Assembly: GCA_014377155.1 (NCBI GenBank)
Contig: JACMQD010000164.1
Span: 1 to 29,139, forward strand
Length of the DNA stretch: 29,139 nucleotides
Direction: 5' to 3'
Origin: Herminiimonas sp.
Lineage (GTDB): Bacteria > Pseudomonadota > Gammaproteobacteria > Burkholderiales > Burkholderiaceae
Positions 8,415 to 16,359 of the stretch are shown here, one piece after another. Numbering within the stretch: position 1 is the stretch's first letter; each line of letters begins with the position of its first letter. The position numbers and the translations under genes are program-made. A model generated the notes under the pieces. It had not been told where the DNA came from. It was given only the letters and a program-made list of their open reading frames with translations, and did not search any database.

Positions 8415-8442
8415 AATATCAATTTTCGTTGAAAGGAAAACC

Positions 8443-8970
8443 ATGAACACATTTACAGGCAAATCCAAGATCGCGCTCGTTTCTGCTTTACTCGGACTGG
8501 CATTGGTCGGTTGTGATCGTCGAACAAGCGACACGGGGGCTGCTGGTACTGGTACTGGCATGACTTCCGGAACCTCCGCTTCAGGCACAACGAGTTCGGG
8601 TGCCTCCGGCTCCGGTACATCGGGAATGTCGGGCGCACCAAGTACGGGTAGCGCAAGTTCCGGCATGTCGTCGCCAAGCACCTCCGGTTCCGGCACATCG
8701 GGTTCCAGTACATCGGGTTCCGGCACGGCGTCGCCAAGTTCGTCAGGTTCCGGCATGTCAGGTTCGGGATCATCCGGTGGCGCCACTACTAGTTCAGGAA
8801 CGTCAAACTCAGGCATGTCGGGTTCATCCTCGACTGGCACGTCCGGTTCGGGCAGCCTGCCCTCTGCCCCTTCTGGTTCAACTACGCCGAGTGCATTAGG
8901 TACAACTACACCCGGTAATTCGACATCCGGTGCCGCCAAGCCTACGCCGGGCTCAGGAATCGGTCAATAA
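8443..8970 (+). CDS. Ser/Gly/Thr-rich low-complexity lipoprotein
   Basis: This predicted lipoprotein of 175 residues has unknown function. It starts with a basic n-region and hydrophobic h-region and then the lipobox LVGC, with Cys24 as the lipidation site. Asp follows at position +2, which in enterobacteria retains lipoproteins in the inner membrane; whether this rule holds here is uncertain. From about residue 30 onward the protein is almost purely Ser, Gly and Thr with spaced Met, Ala and Pro, arranged as imperfect GSGTSGSS-type repeats, so it should be disordered and extended. The start is supported by GAAAGGA at 8431-8437. A hairpin follows the gene. It sits between two sigma-54 activators. 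The long complementary-strand frame over the same DNA is a by-product of the repeats. I cannot assign a role. Confidence 0.75.
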   Translation: MNTFTGKSKIALVSALLGLALVGCDRRTSDTGAAGTGTGMTSGTSASGTTSSGASGSGTSGMSGAPSTGSASSGMSSPSTSGSGTSGSSTSGSGTASPSSSGSGMSGSGSSGGATTSSGTSNSGMSGSSSTGTSGSGSLPSAPSGSTTPSALGTTTPGNSTSGAAKPTPGSGIGQ

Positions 8971-8996
8971 TCCGCTCTTTTTAGCTGGAAGGACAT

Positions 8997-9032
8997 GGTG
9001 GAAAGCATAATGCTTCCGCCGTGCCTGCTTTT
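8997..9032 (+). terminator. Probable terminator after lipoprotein gene
   Basis: GGTGGAA at 8997-9003 pairs with TTCCGCC at 9014-9020 (one G-U pair). After a bulged A, GCA pairs with TGC around a TAA loop. The stem has about ten pairs and starts 27 bp after the stop codon. A short T-run (9029-9032) lies 8 bp further on, which makes it a weak intrinsic terminator. Confidence 0.4.
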
Positions 9033-9127
9033 GAAGAGCATTCCCAATGTAGGGGGCACTGATGACGTGTGAATTCCAACAGAAGCCGCCCAACGTGCTT
9101 ACAATCTCAATCGAACCAAATCCTCTC

Positions 9128-9143
9128 TGGCATTTGTTTGGCG
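9128..9143 (+). promoter_or_regulatory. Possible sigma-54 promoter upstream of receiver-bearing activator
   Basis: TGGCATTTGTTTGGCG has the GG-N10-GC spacing (GG 9129-9130, GC 9141-9142). It has a good -24 box, TGGCA, and a partial -12 box, TGGC instead of TTGC. Transcription would start near 9154, about 190 bp before the activator gene, suggesting possible autoregulation. It was found by eye. Confidence 0.3.
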
Positions 9144-9342
9144 CTGCTCAATGTCGTGTGTTTTCCCGATGACACAATGATTTTGGGCACGGCGCACAGA
9201 CTTTTTCTTGCAACCGGTTTTCAAATCCAATTCTTACATCGAGGCTTCCTGTTTGCCGTGAAAGCGACAGACTTGGAATCGATGCTGAGTGACCGCGTAC
9301 TAATATTGGCAATTTCCGGTGGCAGAACGAGGGAGTGGATCG

Positions 9343-10734
9343 ATGCCTCATGTACTGATTGTGGATGACGATTTCAATACGCGTGAAGCACTGGTTGAAA
9401 TAGTGTCGGCCGGAGGATTAACCAGTGCAGTGGCCGATAGTTTGCGCCGGGCACGGATCGAGCTGTCTAATCATCGTCCTGAGATGGTATTCGTTGACCT
9501 GAAGCTGCCGGACGGCTATGGCATGGATCTGTTCAAGGACATCGATGCGCTTTCGACGACCCAGGTAGTGATCATGACCGGCCATGCCAGTGTCGAAACG
9601 GCGGTGGAGGCGCTTCGCTCGGGTGCGGCTGACTATCTTACCAAGCCGCTCAATTACAAACGCCTCCAAGCGTTGCTTTCACGCGTACAAGGCACCACGC
9701 ATCTTAACCAAGAACTGCGCAAAAACCGCGGCGATATGCCGCGCCACGGGGACTTTTGCCAGATGTTGGGCACCGCCCCGGTCATGCAGAAAGTCTACGA
9801 CCATATCGGTCGCGTTGCGCCGACAGAGGCGACTGTATTGCTACTGGGCGAAAGCGGAACCGGCAAGGAACTGGCTGCCCAGACAATTCATGATCTTAGC
9901 TTGCGGCAACGCCAAGCATTCCTTCCCGTAAATTGTGGTGCGATTTCCCCGCATTTGATCGAAAGTGAAATTTTCGGGCATGAAAAAGGCAGCTTCACTG
10001 GCGCTGACCGACAGCACAAAGGTTATTTCGAACGCGCTAACGGTGGCACGCTTTTTCTCGATGAAATCACCGAGATGCCGCTCGAGCTGCAGGTCAAATT
10101 GCTCCGGGTCTTGGAAAGTGGTTCGTTCATGCGCATCGGCAGCAATTATGAACTGGATACCGATGTGCGCGTCATTGCGGCAACGAACCGTGATCCCGAT
10201 GATGCGATTGCCGATGGCAAGCTGCGGCTAGACCTGTATCACCGCCTAAATGTATTTCCGTTGCTGATTCCACCATTGCGCAGCCGCGGCGGCGATATTC
10301 CGATGCTGGCGCAGTATTTCCTCGATGAACTCAATGCGACGCATAGGACAAGCAAGGTCATGACTGCCGATGGCCTGGCGAGTCTGTCTGGCTATCATTG
10401 GCCGGGCAACGTTCGCGAAATGCGAAATTGCCTGCAGCGCGCCTACATCCTGTCGGATCAAAACATCGATGCCGCAGCGCTTTCACCCGCGGTCATGAAC
10501 CAGTCGCCGTTTGGATTGACACTAGCCATCCCAGTCGGTACGTCGTTGGCTGAGGTCGACCGGAAGGTTATCTTCGCCACCCTTGAATTGTGCAGCGGGA
10601 TAAAGAAACGTGCTGCAGATATTCTGGGCATCAGCCTCAAGACGCTTTACAACCGCCTCGAAGAATACGGCACTGACGAATTCGCCGAAAAGAAAATTTT
10701 GCAAGACTTAACACGCTCCGAGCGATACGGATGA
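9343..10734 (+). CDS. NtrC-type response regulator (receiver, sigma-54 AAA+, Fis HTH)
   Basis: This is a two-component activator of sigma-54 promoters, 463 residues from ATG 9343. That start has a good Shine-Dalgarno, GGGAG, seven bases upstream; a GTG at 9319 is an unlikely alternative. The receiver domain spans about 1-120, with acidic pocket Asp8-Asp10, phosphoacceptor Asp52 (FVDLKLPDG) and Lys101 (LTKPLN). The AAA+ domain has Walker A GESGTGKE (169-176), a GSFTGA loop (216-221) and Walker B GGTLFLDE (234-241). The HTH near the C terminus includes [19 protein letters not shown]. No sensor kinase gene is adjacent. The hybrid kinase at 13047-16328 is a possible but unproven partner. It is paralogous to the receiver-less activator at 6892-7842. 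Its cognate signal and targets are unknown. Confidence 0.92.
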   Translation: MPHVLIVDDDFNTREALVEIVSAGGLTSAVADSLRRARIELSNHRPEMVFVDLKLPDGYGMDLFKDIDALSTTQVVIMTGHASVETAVEALRSGAADYLTKPLNYKRLQALLSRVQGTTHLNQELRKNRGDMPRHGDFCQMLGTAPVMQKVYDHIGRVAPTEATVLLLGESGTGKELAAQTIHDLSLRQRQAFLPVNCGAISPHLIESEIFGHEKGSFTGADRQHKGYFERANGGTLFLDEITEMPLELQVKLLRVLESGSFMRIGSNYELDTDVRVIAATNRDPDDAIADGKLRLDLYHRLNVFPLLIPPLRSRGGDIPMLAQYFLDELNATHRTSKVMTADGLASLSGYHWPGNVREMRNCLQRAYILSDQNIDAAALSPAVMNQSPFGLTLAIPVGTSLAEVDRKVIFATLELCSGIKKRAADILGISLKTLYNRLEEYGTDEFAEKKILQDLTRSERYG

Positions 10735-11208
10735 CACCAAGTGCAGTAGCATTTAACGTACTGCAATTATCCGAATGCGACAAAGTTACAGTCGCCATTA
10801 GGCTGTCGGGTATTCGCGTCAGTCTCGCAATCACCATCGCCTATGGCCTCATAGCATGCCTCCAAAAGGTTTCAACTCTTCCAGTCCAAACTACAATTTT
10901 GGCAGGCGACCGGCTTAAGTTGTAATCTTTCCATGAGTAAAAAGGCAGGGGTCTTTAGCCCAGCGTGACCCTTAGCAACATGTGCCATTGAATGAAACAC
11001 TTTCATGCCCTGATTTGTACAAGCATAGCGTCGAAACCCGTGTATATTGCTTTAAAGAATGTTTCGGGCTTTCTTAGTACAGCCTACCCTTTAAAAGAAC
11101 CGCAGGATATTTCTGTCGTACTTTTCCCATCCGACGCCGATTTCGCCGTGCGCATTTCTGGACACAGTAAGCAAAGACGCGTTCCTTTTTATCTCTGGAG
11201 TACAAACA
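10735..11208. other. Intergenic region between activator and chemoreceptor genes
   Basis: This 474-bp gap holds the TGCAGTA inverted repeat just after the activator stop and a GGGTC/GACCC inverted repeat near 10948-10970. It ends with the GGAG Shine-Dalgarno (11192-11195) of the chemoreceptor. I found no convincing FliA (sigma-28) or sigma-70 promoter by eye. A 64-codon frame overlapping the activator stop by ATGA (10731-10925) has no recognisable features and is not called. Confidence 0.5.
10742..10765. repeat. Perfect inverted repeat TGCAGTA/TACTGCA
   Basis: TGCAGTA (10742-10748) and TACTGCA (10759-10765) are 7-bp perfect inverted arms with a 10-bp spacer, starting 8 bp after the activator stop. 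Centre-to-centre arm distance is 17 bp. It could be an mRNA 3' hairpin or an operator. There is no T-run after it. Confidence 0.4.
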
Positions 11209-12939
11209 ATGGCAATACGCTTAAAAGTCAGCGCAAGGCTGGCACTCGGCTTTGGCGCGCTGATGTTTTTGATGATTTCCCTTACTTTGCTCGGCCTCTA
11301 CAGCATGAGCAGCATTAACGATAATGTTGAAGAAATTGTCAACGACAATGTTCACAAGACAACGTTATTGGAGGATATGTCCGAGTCGGTGCATATTGTG
11401 TCGCGTGTTACACGGACAATTATGTTGCTGAAAGACGACGCAGCTATTCAAACCGAAATGAAGAAAATCGATGCTGCGCGGGAAGTCTACGATAAATCCT
11501 TCGAAGCCTTCGATAAAACGCGTTCTACCGAAAAAGAAAAGGCACTTCGCGCTAACGTAGAGTCCGCCGGGAATACCGCAAGAGCACTGAATCGCAAGGT
11601 CGGGGATCTCGCTGTACAGCACAAAACCGACGAAGCGCTGACGCTGCTGTTGAGCGAAGCAGCACCGGCAACCCAGAAATGGCAGGACGCATTGCATGAA
11701 AATTCGTCGCTGCAGCGTCAGGCAAACGATGCCGACGCTGCTGAAGCAGCCGCCTCTTACTCAAAGGCGCGTGCGCTGATGCTGATGGTCTTCGCCCTGT
11801 CGGCGGTGGTGGGTACCATAGCAGCGGTGCTTATCACGCGCGGCCTGTTGCGCCAGCTCGGCGGCGAGCCCGACGAAGCGATGACGGTCGCCGCACGGAT
11901 CGCCAGCGGTGACCTCACAGTGCCGATCATGCTCAGGCGCGGCGACGACAAGAGCCTGATGTACGCAATGCAAGCCATGCGCGACAGCCTGGTCAATATC
12001 GTCGGCCAGGTTCGTTCCGGCACCGATACGATTACGACTGCGTCCAGCGAAATTGCCAGTGGCAATCTGGACCTTTCTTCACGCACCGAACAGCAGGCCA
12101 GTTCGCTCGAAGAAACTGCTTCGGCAATGGAACAGCTGACCGGCACCGTGAAGCAGAACGCCGACAATTCGCGCCAGGCAAACCAGCTGGCTACGACTGC
12201 GTCGGAAATAGCCCAGAAGGGCGGGGCAGTCGTGTCGCAGGTGGTCGATACGATGAGTTCGATCAATGAATCGGCGAGGAAAATTGTCGACATCATCGGT
12301 GTTATCGACAGCATTGCGTTCCAGACGAATATCCTTGCTTTGAATGCGGCTGTCGAGGCAGCGCGCGCCGGCGAGCAGGGCCGCGGCTTTGCCGTGGTCG
12401 CGTCCGAAGTACGCAATCTGGCACAGCGTTCGGCAGGCGCAGCCAAGGAAATCAAACTGTTGATCGGTGATTCGGTCGAAAAGGTCGATGCCGGCAGCAA
12501 GCTGGTAGGCCAGGCCGGGTCGACCATGCGCGAAATCGTCGATAGCGTCAGGCAAGTTACCGACATCATGGGCGAAATCACTGCGGCGAGCCAAGAGCAA
12601 ACCACGGGTATCGAGCAGATCAATCAGGCGATCAGCCAGATGGATCAGGTTACCCAACAAAACGCCGCGCTGGTCGAACAAGCCGCGGCAGCAGCCGAAT
12701 CGCTGCAAGAGCAAGCGGTCGGGCTGGCTCAGGTGGTCAGCGTGTTCCAGATCGACAGTGCACACACGGCATCGACTCAGGATGCGCGTACTAAGGAAGT
12801 GGCGTCCCATGCTGGCAAGACGGCGAAAGCGCATACCGGGCTAGCCATTCGCGCAGGGATGGCGCCAGCACGTACGGTTGCACCCGCCCGGCGTTTGGCC
12901 CTGGTGAAAACGGGAATTGAAGAATGGGAAGAGTTGTAA
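11209..12939 (+). CDS. Methyl-accepting chemotaxis protein
   Basis: This inner-membrane chemoreceptor signals through CheW/CheA to the flagellar motor. It has 576 residues. TM1 is at about 10-32, followed by a periplasmic region of about 155 residues with the helical pattern of a four-helix-bundle sensor. TM2 is at about 188-211 and a HAMP domain follows ([20 protein letters not shown] and onward). The cytoplasmic coiled-coil signalling domain (about 270-530) contains the conserved hairpin tip [20 protein letters not shown]. The methylation-type helices carry Glu/Gln pairs ([19 protein letters not shown]). The tail is long, Ala/Thr-rich and flexible and ends EEWEEL, resembling the CheR/CheB-tethering pentapeptide but with Leu in place of the final Phe. 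The start is supported by GGAG eight bases before the ATG. The ligand is unknown, and no che genes are adjacent. Confidence 0.95.
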   Translation: MAIRLKVSARLALGFGALMFLMISLTLLGLYSMSSINDNVEEIVNDNVHKTTLLEDMSESVHIVSRVTRTIMLLKDDAAIQTEMKKIDAAREVYDKSFEAFDKTRSTEKEKALRANVESAGNTARALNRKVGDLAVQHKTDEALTLLLSEAAPATQKWQDALHENSSLQRQANDADAAEAAASYSKARALMLMVFALSAVVGTIAAVLITRGLLRQLGGEPDEAMTVAARIASGDLTVPIMLRRGDDKSLMYAMQAMRDSLVNIVGQVRSGTDTITTASSEIASGNLDLSSRTEQQASSLEETASAMEQLTGTVKQNADNSRQANQLATTASEIAQKGGAVVSQVVDTMSSINESARKIVDIIGVIDSIAFQTNILALNAAVEAARAGEQGRGFAVVASEVRNLAQRSAGAAKEIKLLIGDSVEKVDAGSKLVGQAGSTMREIVDSVRQVTDIMGEITAASQEQTTGIEQINQAISQMDQVTQQNAALVEQAAAAAESLQEQAVGLAQVVSVFQIDSAHTASTQDARTKEVASHAGKTAKAHTGLAIRAGMAPARTVAPARRLALVKTGIEEWEEL

Positions 12940-12969
12940 GTATCGAGATCGATGTGCCATCCTGACTTC

Positions 12970-13008
12970 GCGGGCGCTGCGTTGGCAGCGCAGCGAGCCG
13001 ACGCCCGC
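12970..13008. terminator. GC-rich hairpins between convergent genes
   Basis: GCGCTGC (12974-12980) and GCAGCGC (12985-12991) form a 7-bp stem with a GTTG loop. An alternative longer pairing uses GCGGGCG (12970-12976) and CGCCCGC (13002-13008). It lies between the convergent chemoreceptor and hybrid-kinase genes. It has no T-run, so it may act as a transcription barrier or 3'-end stabiliser for either gene. Confidence 0.4.
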
Positions 13009-13046
13009 CCATCATCGACGCCAATCGTCGGCACGAAATGGATGTT

Positions 13047-16000
13047 TCAGATCGAGACAGTACTCGGTTCGTTCCAGATTCCTGATTCTGCCGGAACCTG
13101 CGTTTTTCTTTGCATCAGGTCAATCAGCGCACTGCGCAGCGCACCGGCCTGGATAGGCTTATGCAATACCGGCGTCGCACTCGTGCGTATCTTCTGTATT
13201 TCGTCCGGGGTTGTTTCGCCTGTAATCAGCAATGCCGGAATGTCTTGATTGAATTCGTCATGAAGCAACCGGATCACGTCAAGGCCGGTTTCCTGGTTGT
13301 GAAGCCGGTAATCGCATACCAATGCGTCGGGTAACTGCAGCTTCATGCTGAGTTTGGCAACAGCCTCGCTTCCCGAACCGGCAGTCACGACGATGCACTG
13401 CCATTGTTCGAGCAACACGCGCATCGCATCGACAATGGTTTCGTCATCGTCCACAACCACGATCATTTTATCGGCGAGCATGCCAAGCGGCGCAACCGTC
13501 GCAGGCATCGGCAACACGGCAGCGCTGTGCACATCTGCCATTGGTAAATCGATAGCGAACATCGCACCGCGACCCAATGCGGACTCCAGCATGATCGGCG
13601 TTTCCAGCAAGCTGCCCAAGCGCCTGACAATAGCCAGGCCCAGTCCCATGCCCTTGCTGCGCTTCTGGGTATCACTTTCAACCTGGCAAAATTCCTCGAA
13701 GACGAATTTTTGCTGATCGGGTGAAATGCCGATCCCGGTATCGTATACCGCCAGCCGCAGGGAGCTGGCGCGTCGTCTGCAACCTATCAGAATGCTGCCC
13801 GATTCGGTATAGCGAATCGCATTGGCCGTCAGGTTGCGCAGCATCTGTTCGACCAGCATGGCATCGCTGCGCACCCATGCCGAACATTCTGCGACGCGCA
13901 ATGCAAGCCCCTTGGCCTTGGCGGCCGGGGCAAATTCTACAGCGATGCGAGATAGCAGCGCCTGGATTGCAAATGCTTCCACATGCGGTTGCACTACTCT
14001 TGCATCTAACCGGGACAGGTCGAGCAGGGCCAAAAACATGCTGTCCATGATCTGCGCGCACTGGCGAATATTCGCCAGAATGGGTCGCGCCGGCTCCGGT
14101 AGTTCGAGATGTATCAAGGCGCCGAGATACAAGTTGAGCGCATGCATCGGTTGGCGCAGGTCGTGACTGGCCACCGCGAGAAAACGCGTCAGTTCACTCT
14201 GGTGTTCTTCCTGTATGCGGTTCGCATGGGCCAACTCGACGTTACGGTCGAGCAGCTCGGCCTGCGTGTGGCCCAGGGTTTGCAATGCCGCTTCGAGCTG
14301 GCGATAGGCATTGGCATTGTCGAGCGCAATCGCGCCATACGCACAGAGGGTTTTAAAAATGAGTTGTTCGCGCTCGCCGTAGGCATAGGGTTTCGATGAC
14401 TGAACAGTCATCACGCCGAGCACGCGCTCACCCATCATTAAGGGTGCGAACAACGCACTGGACACCGTCATGGTATCCGGCACGCGGTTCGGATTGCTGG
14501 CGTGCGGCGATTGATCGAGCAGGATCAGGCGGCGCTCGCGCACGCAACGCGCCGTATGCGTGGAACTGGCGACAGCGATCCGGATCGGCGGCAAAGACTT
14601 GCCGTCTTCGACGCCAAACGCCATCATCAGGTTGAGTCCCTCCGGCTCTAGTACGTACAAGGCCAGGGAGGTTGCATCGAACAGGCCGTGAATATGGCGC
14701 TCGACTGCGTGAAACATTGCCGATACATCGAGATTGGACGTGATCTCGCGACCGATTGCACTCAGGCGTTCCAGCGCCTCGCTGGTTTGCTGCATGACGA
14801 TCATACGCTCGGCTTCGGCAATGGCAAGCTGACGGCGGTGCTCTGCTTCGGCGCGCGCCATGTCGGACTGATGACGCACGTCGATGGCGATAGCGCGGTT
14901 CGATACTTCGTGATCATGCGCGTTGTCGCGGGCCACGCGCGAACGCAGCGCATAATGATAGGCCTGTGCATAATCACCGACGGCGGCATATTCCGCCGCT
15001 ACCGACGAGTACAGGCTGTCCGGCACGCTATAGCCGTCGATGGCCGTGGCTACTTCCAGTGCCTGCAGCAGACAGTTCAGCGCCGGATTGCCGCGGCTGC
15101 CAACCTCGTGCGTGGGCATCATATGGCGCGAGTAGATATCACCCAGTTCATGCAGCAGGCGCACCCGCTCGTCCTTCTTGCCCGATGAATTTTCCAACGC
15201 CTGCGTTGCGACTGCGATTGCTTCTGCCGGTCGATCCAGGCATGACAGCGCATGCGCTTTCTTGTCTGCCGCGCCCAGCCTGAATTCGACCTGGTCCAGT
15301 GCCAGGCTCAATTCTTCAAGTTGCCCGAAAATGTCGAGCGCCGCCTTGTAATCATGGCGGTCGAGCTTGACGTTGCCCATGCCGGCAAGCGCCGTCAGAT
15401 AGCTATAGCAATGCGCATGTGGCGTCAGTAGCGCAATCGATTCCTGCAATAACGCTTCTGCCATTTCAAGCATGCTGAGGGCGCGCAGGGATTCAGCGGT
15501 ATGTGCCAGGCACAAACCGATCGTGATTGTCCAATCGGTGGGGCGCGCGCTGTCAAGCGCACGCTGGTGCCATTCGAGCGCAGCGCTATGGTCGTTCAAT
15601 CTGGAAAAGCTGGCGCCGATATTCGAGGCAATATGAATCGCGCGTCTTTGCTGGCCCGTACTCAGTGCGGCCTCATGCGCGCGCATCGCGTGGGCGATCG
15701 CGTTGCCGAAATCACCGCAGGAGGCGGCGACGGTAGCCTTGCAGTCGGCGGTCCACACCCGGACTGCCATATGCTCGGCGCTGGCACTAGCGCTGGCTTC
15801 TGCATGGTTGCTCCAGCGATATCTTGCCGCCGATACGTCCCGTGCGATACCGAATCGCGTTAATGCGATGTTGGCCATCGCCACCCGCAGCGAATCGACG
15901 CGATGATCGGATATTGCCGCCATGTCGCTCAAGGCCGCATCCCGTTGCGGTTCGTCATTCCGGTCAGCGGCGATGAATGCCAGCAGCCAGTAAGCATCAG

Positions 16001-16328
16001 CGCATCCTTCAGCATCCGCAATCGTCGTGAAGCTTCGCAGCGCTTCGTTGGCCAGTGCGGTAGCGGCGGCCAGATCGGCACGCTGCAGTTTTGCTTCACC
16101 ACGCACCAGTTGCAGGCGTGCGCGCACACGTTGCCGCTTGGTTCTGGAAAACAGGAATTGTGACTGCAATGTCGCGGCCTGGTCGGCAATGGTCAGCGAG
16201 CGCGGACTGTCGCGTTGGCGCAGATGCCATGCAAGCTGGACCAAAATGTCCATACGTGCGGCACCGGTCAGATGAATCAGGACCAGTTCCAGTCTTGCAA
16301 CCTCGTCATCGAGAACGAACATTTCCAT
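13047..16328 (-). CDS. Soluble hybrid histidine kinase: TPR repeats, GAF, HisKA, HATPase, receiver
   Basis: This 1093-residue cytoplasmic sensor kinase has no membrane segment. Residues 1 to about 480 are helical TPR-like repeats (for example AALEWHQRALDSARP and AALDIFGQLEELSLAL). A coiled linker leads into a GAF domain (about 520-690, ending GVMTVQSSKPYAYGEREQL). The kinase core has the H box SHDLRQPMHAL with phosphoacceptor His722, the N box NLTANAIRYT, G1 DTGIGIS and G2 GMGLGLAIV. A C-terminal receiver starts near 955 (MIVVVDDDE) with phosphoacceptor Asp1006 and the Lys of LHKPI. The sequence shows no DNA-binding or other output domain, so signalling must pass to another protein. It lies 31 bp downstream of the degenerate GGDEF gene on the same strand and is probably co-transcribed. 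The start may be Met1 (16328) or Met3; the Shine-Dalgarno is weak. The TPR region probably binds a partner protein. Confidence 0.9.
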   Translation of the reverse strand: MEMFVLDDEVARLELVLIHLTGAARMDILVQLAWHLRQRDSPRSLTIADQAATLQSQFLFSRTKRQRVRARLQLVRGEAKLQRADLAAATALANEALRSFTTIADAEGCADAYWLLAFIAADRNDEPQRDAALSDMAAISDHRVDSLRVAMANIALTRFGIARDVSAARYRWSNHAEASASASAEHMAVRVWTADCKATVAASCGDFGNAIAHAMRAHEAALSTGQQRRAIHIASNIGASFSRLNDHSAALEWHQRALDSARPTDWTITIGLCLAHTAESLRALSMLEMAEALLQESIALLTPHAHCYSYLTALAGMGNVKLDRHDYKAALDIFGQLEELSLALDQVEFRLGAADKKAHALSCLDRPAEAIAVATQALENSSGKKDERVRLLHELGDIYSRHMMPTHEVGSRGNPALNCLLQALEVATAIDGYSVPDSLYSSVAAEYAAVGDYAQAYHYALRSRVARDNAHDHEVSNRAIAIDVRHQSDMARAEAEHRRQLAIAEAERMIVMQQTSEALERLSAIGREITSNLDVSAMFHAVERHIHGLFDATSLALYVLEPEGLNLMMAFGVEDGKSLPPIRIAVASSTHTARCVRERRLILLDQSPHASNPNRVPDTMTVSSALFAPLMMGERVLGVMTVQSSKPYAYGEREQLIFKTLCAYGAIALDNANAYRQLEAALQTLGHTQAELLDRNVELAHANRIQEEHQSELTRFLAVASHDLRQPMHALNLYLGALIHLELPEPARPILANIRQCAQIMDSMFLALLDLSRLDARVVQPHVEAFAIQALLSRIAVEFAPAAKAKGLALRVAECSAWVRSDAMLVEQMLRNLTANAIRYTESGSILIGCRRRASSLRLAVYDTGIGISPDQQKFVFEEFCQVESDTQKRSKGMGLGLAIVRRLGSLLETPIMLESALGRGAMFAIDLPMADVHSAAVLPMPATVAPLGMLADKMIVVVDDDETIVDAMRVLLEQWQCIVVTAGSGSEAVAKLSMKLQLPDALVCDYRLHNQETGLDVIRLLHDEFNQDIPALLITGETTPDEIQKIRTSATPVLHKPIQAGALRSALIDLMQRKTQVPAESGIWNEPSTVSI

Positions 16329-16359
16329 GAGAATTTTTTTTATTGGTCCCTGGTGATAG

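Larger units (their letters stand above)
7843..8442. other. AT-rich 600-bp intergenic region between divergent genes
   Basis: This gap separates the minus-strand activator from the plus-strand lipoprotein gene. By direct count, 8101-8280 has 51 G/C in 180 bases (28%), far below the neighbouring coding DNA. It holds three CAGGCT copies (7913, 7923, 7938), a short inverted repeat GTCGTG/CACGAC near 8029-8045, a GC-rich mini-hairpin with a UUCG-like loop around 8313-8328, and the repeated AAGATTTCAAC (8352 and 8404). It also holds one possible small membrane ORF on the minus strand. It probably carries the regulatory DNA of both flanking genes. Low GC could also mark an acquired segment. Confidence 0.6.
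8971..9342. other. Intergenic region before receiver-bearing activator
   Basis: The 372-bp gap contains the hairpin at 8997-9020, a possible sigma-54 site at 9128-9143 and the GGGAG Shine-Dalgarno (9331-9335) of the next gene. A 99-codon plus-strand frame starting at 9069 overlaps the activator start in another frame. It has no recognisable features and is not called as a gene. Confidence 0.5.

Noticed and set aside
8388..8939. Long minus-strand frame with Pro/Glu/Asp/Val repeats opposite the lipoprotein gene
   Set aside because: It mirrors the low-complexity plus-strand repeats. The plus strand has a lipoprotein signal and a good Shine-Dalgarno, while this frame has neither a plausible N terminus nor a family match.
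9069..9368. 99-codon plus-strand frame between lipoprotein and regulator genes
   Set aside because: It runs into the well-supported regulator start in another frame and shows no domain or signal.
10731..10925. 64-codon frame overlapping the NtrC-type regulator stop by ATGA
   Set aside because: The overlap suggests coupling, but there is no Shine-Dalgarno, the inverted repeat lies within it, and the product has no recognisable features.
11032..11208. Search for a FliA (sigma-28) promoter before the chemoreceptor
   Set aside because: TAAAGAAT (11053 region) and GCCGAT (11138 region) occur but not with the required 11-bp spacing of TAAAGTTT and GCCGATAA.
11757..12623. 288-codon minus-strand frame inside the chemoreceptor gene
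   Set aside because: The plus-strand frame encodes a complete chemoreceptor signalling domain. The opposite frame has no recognisable domain.
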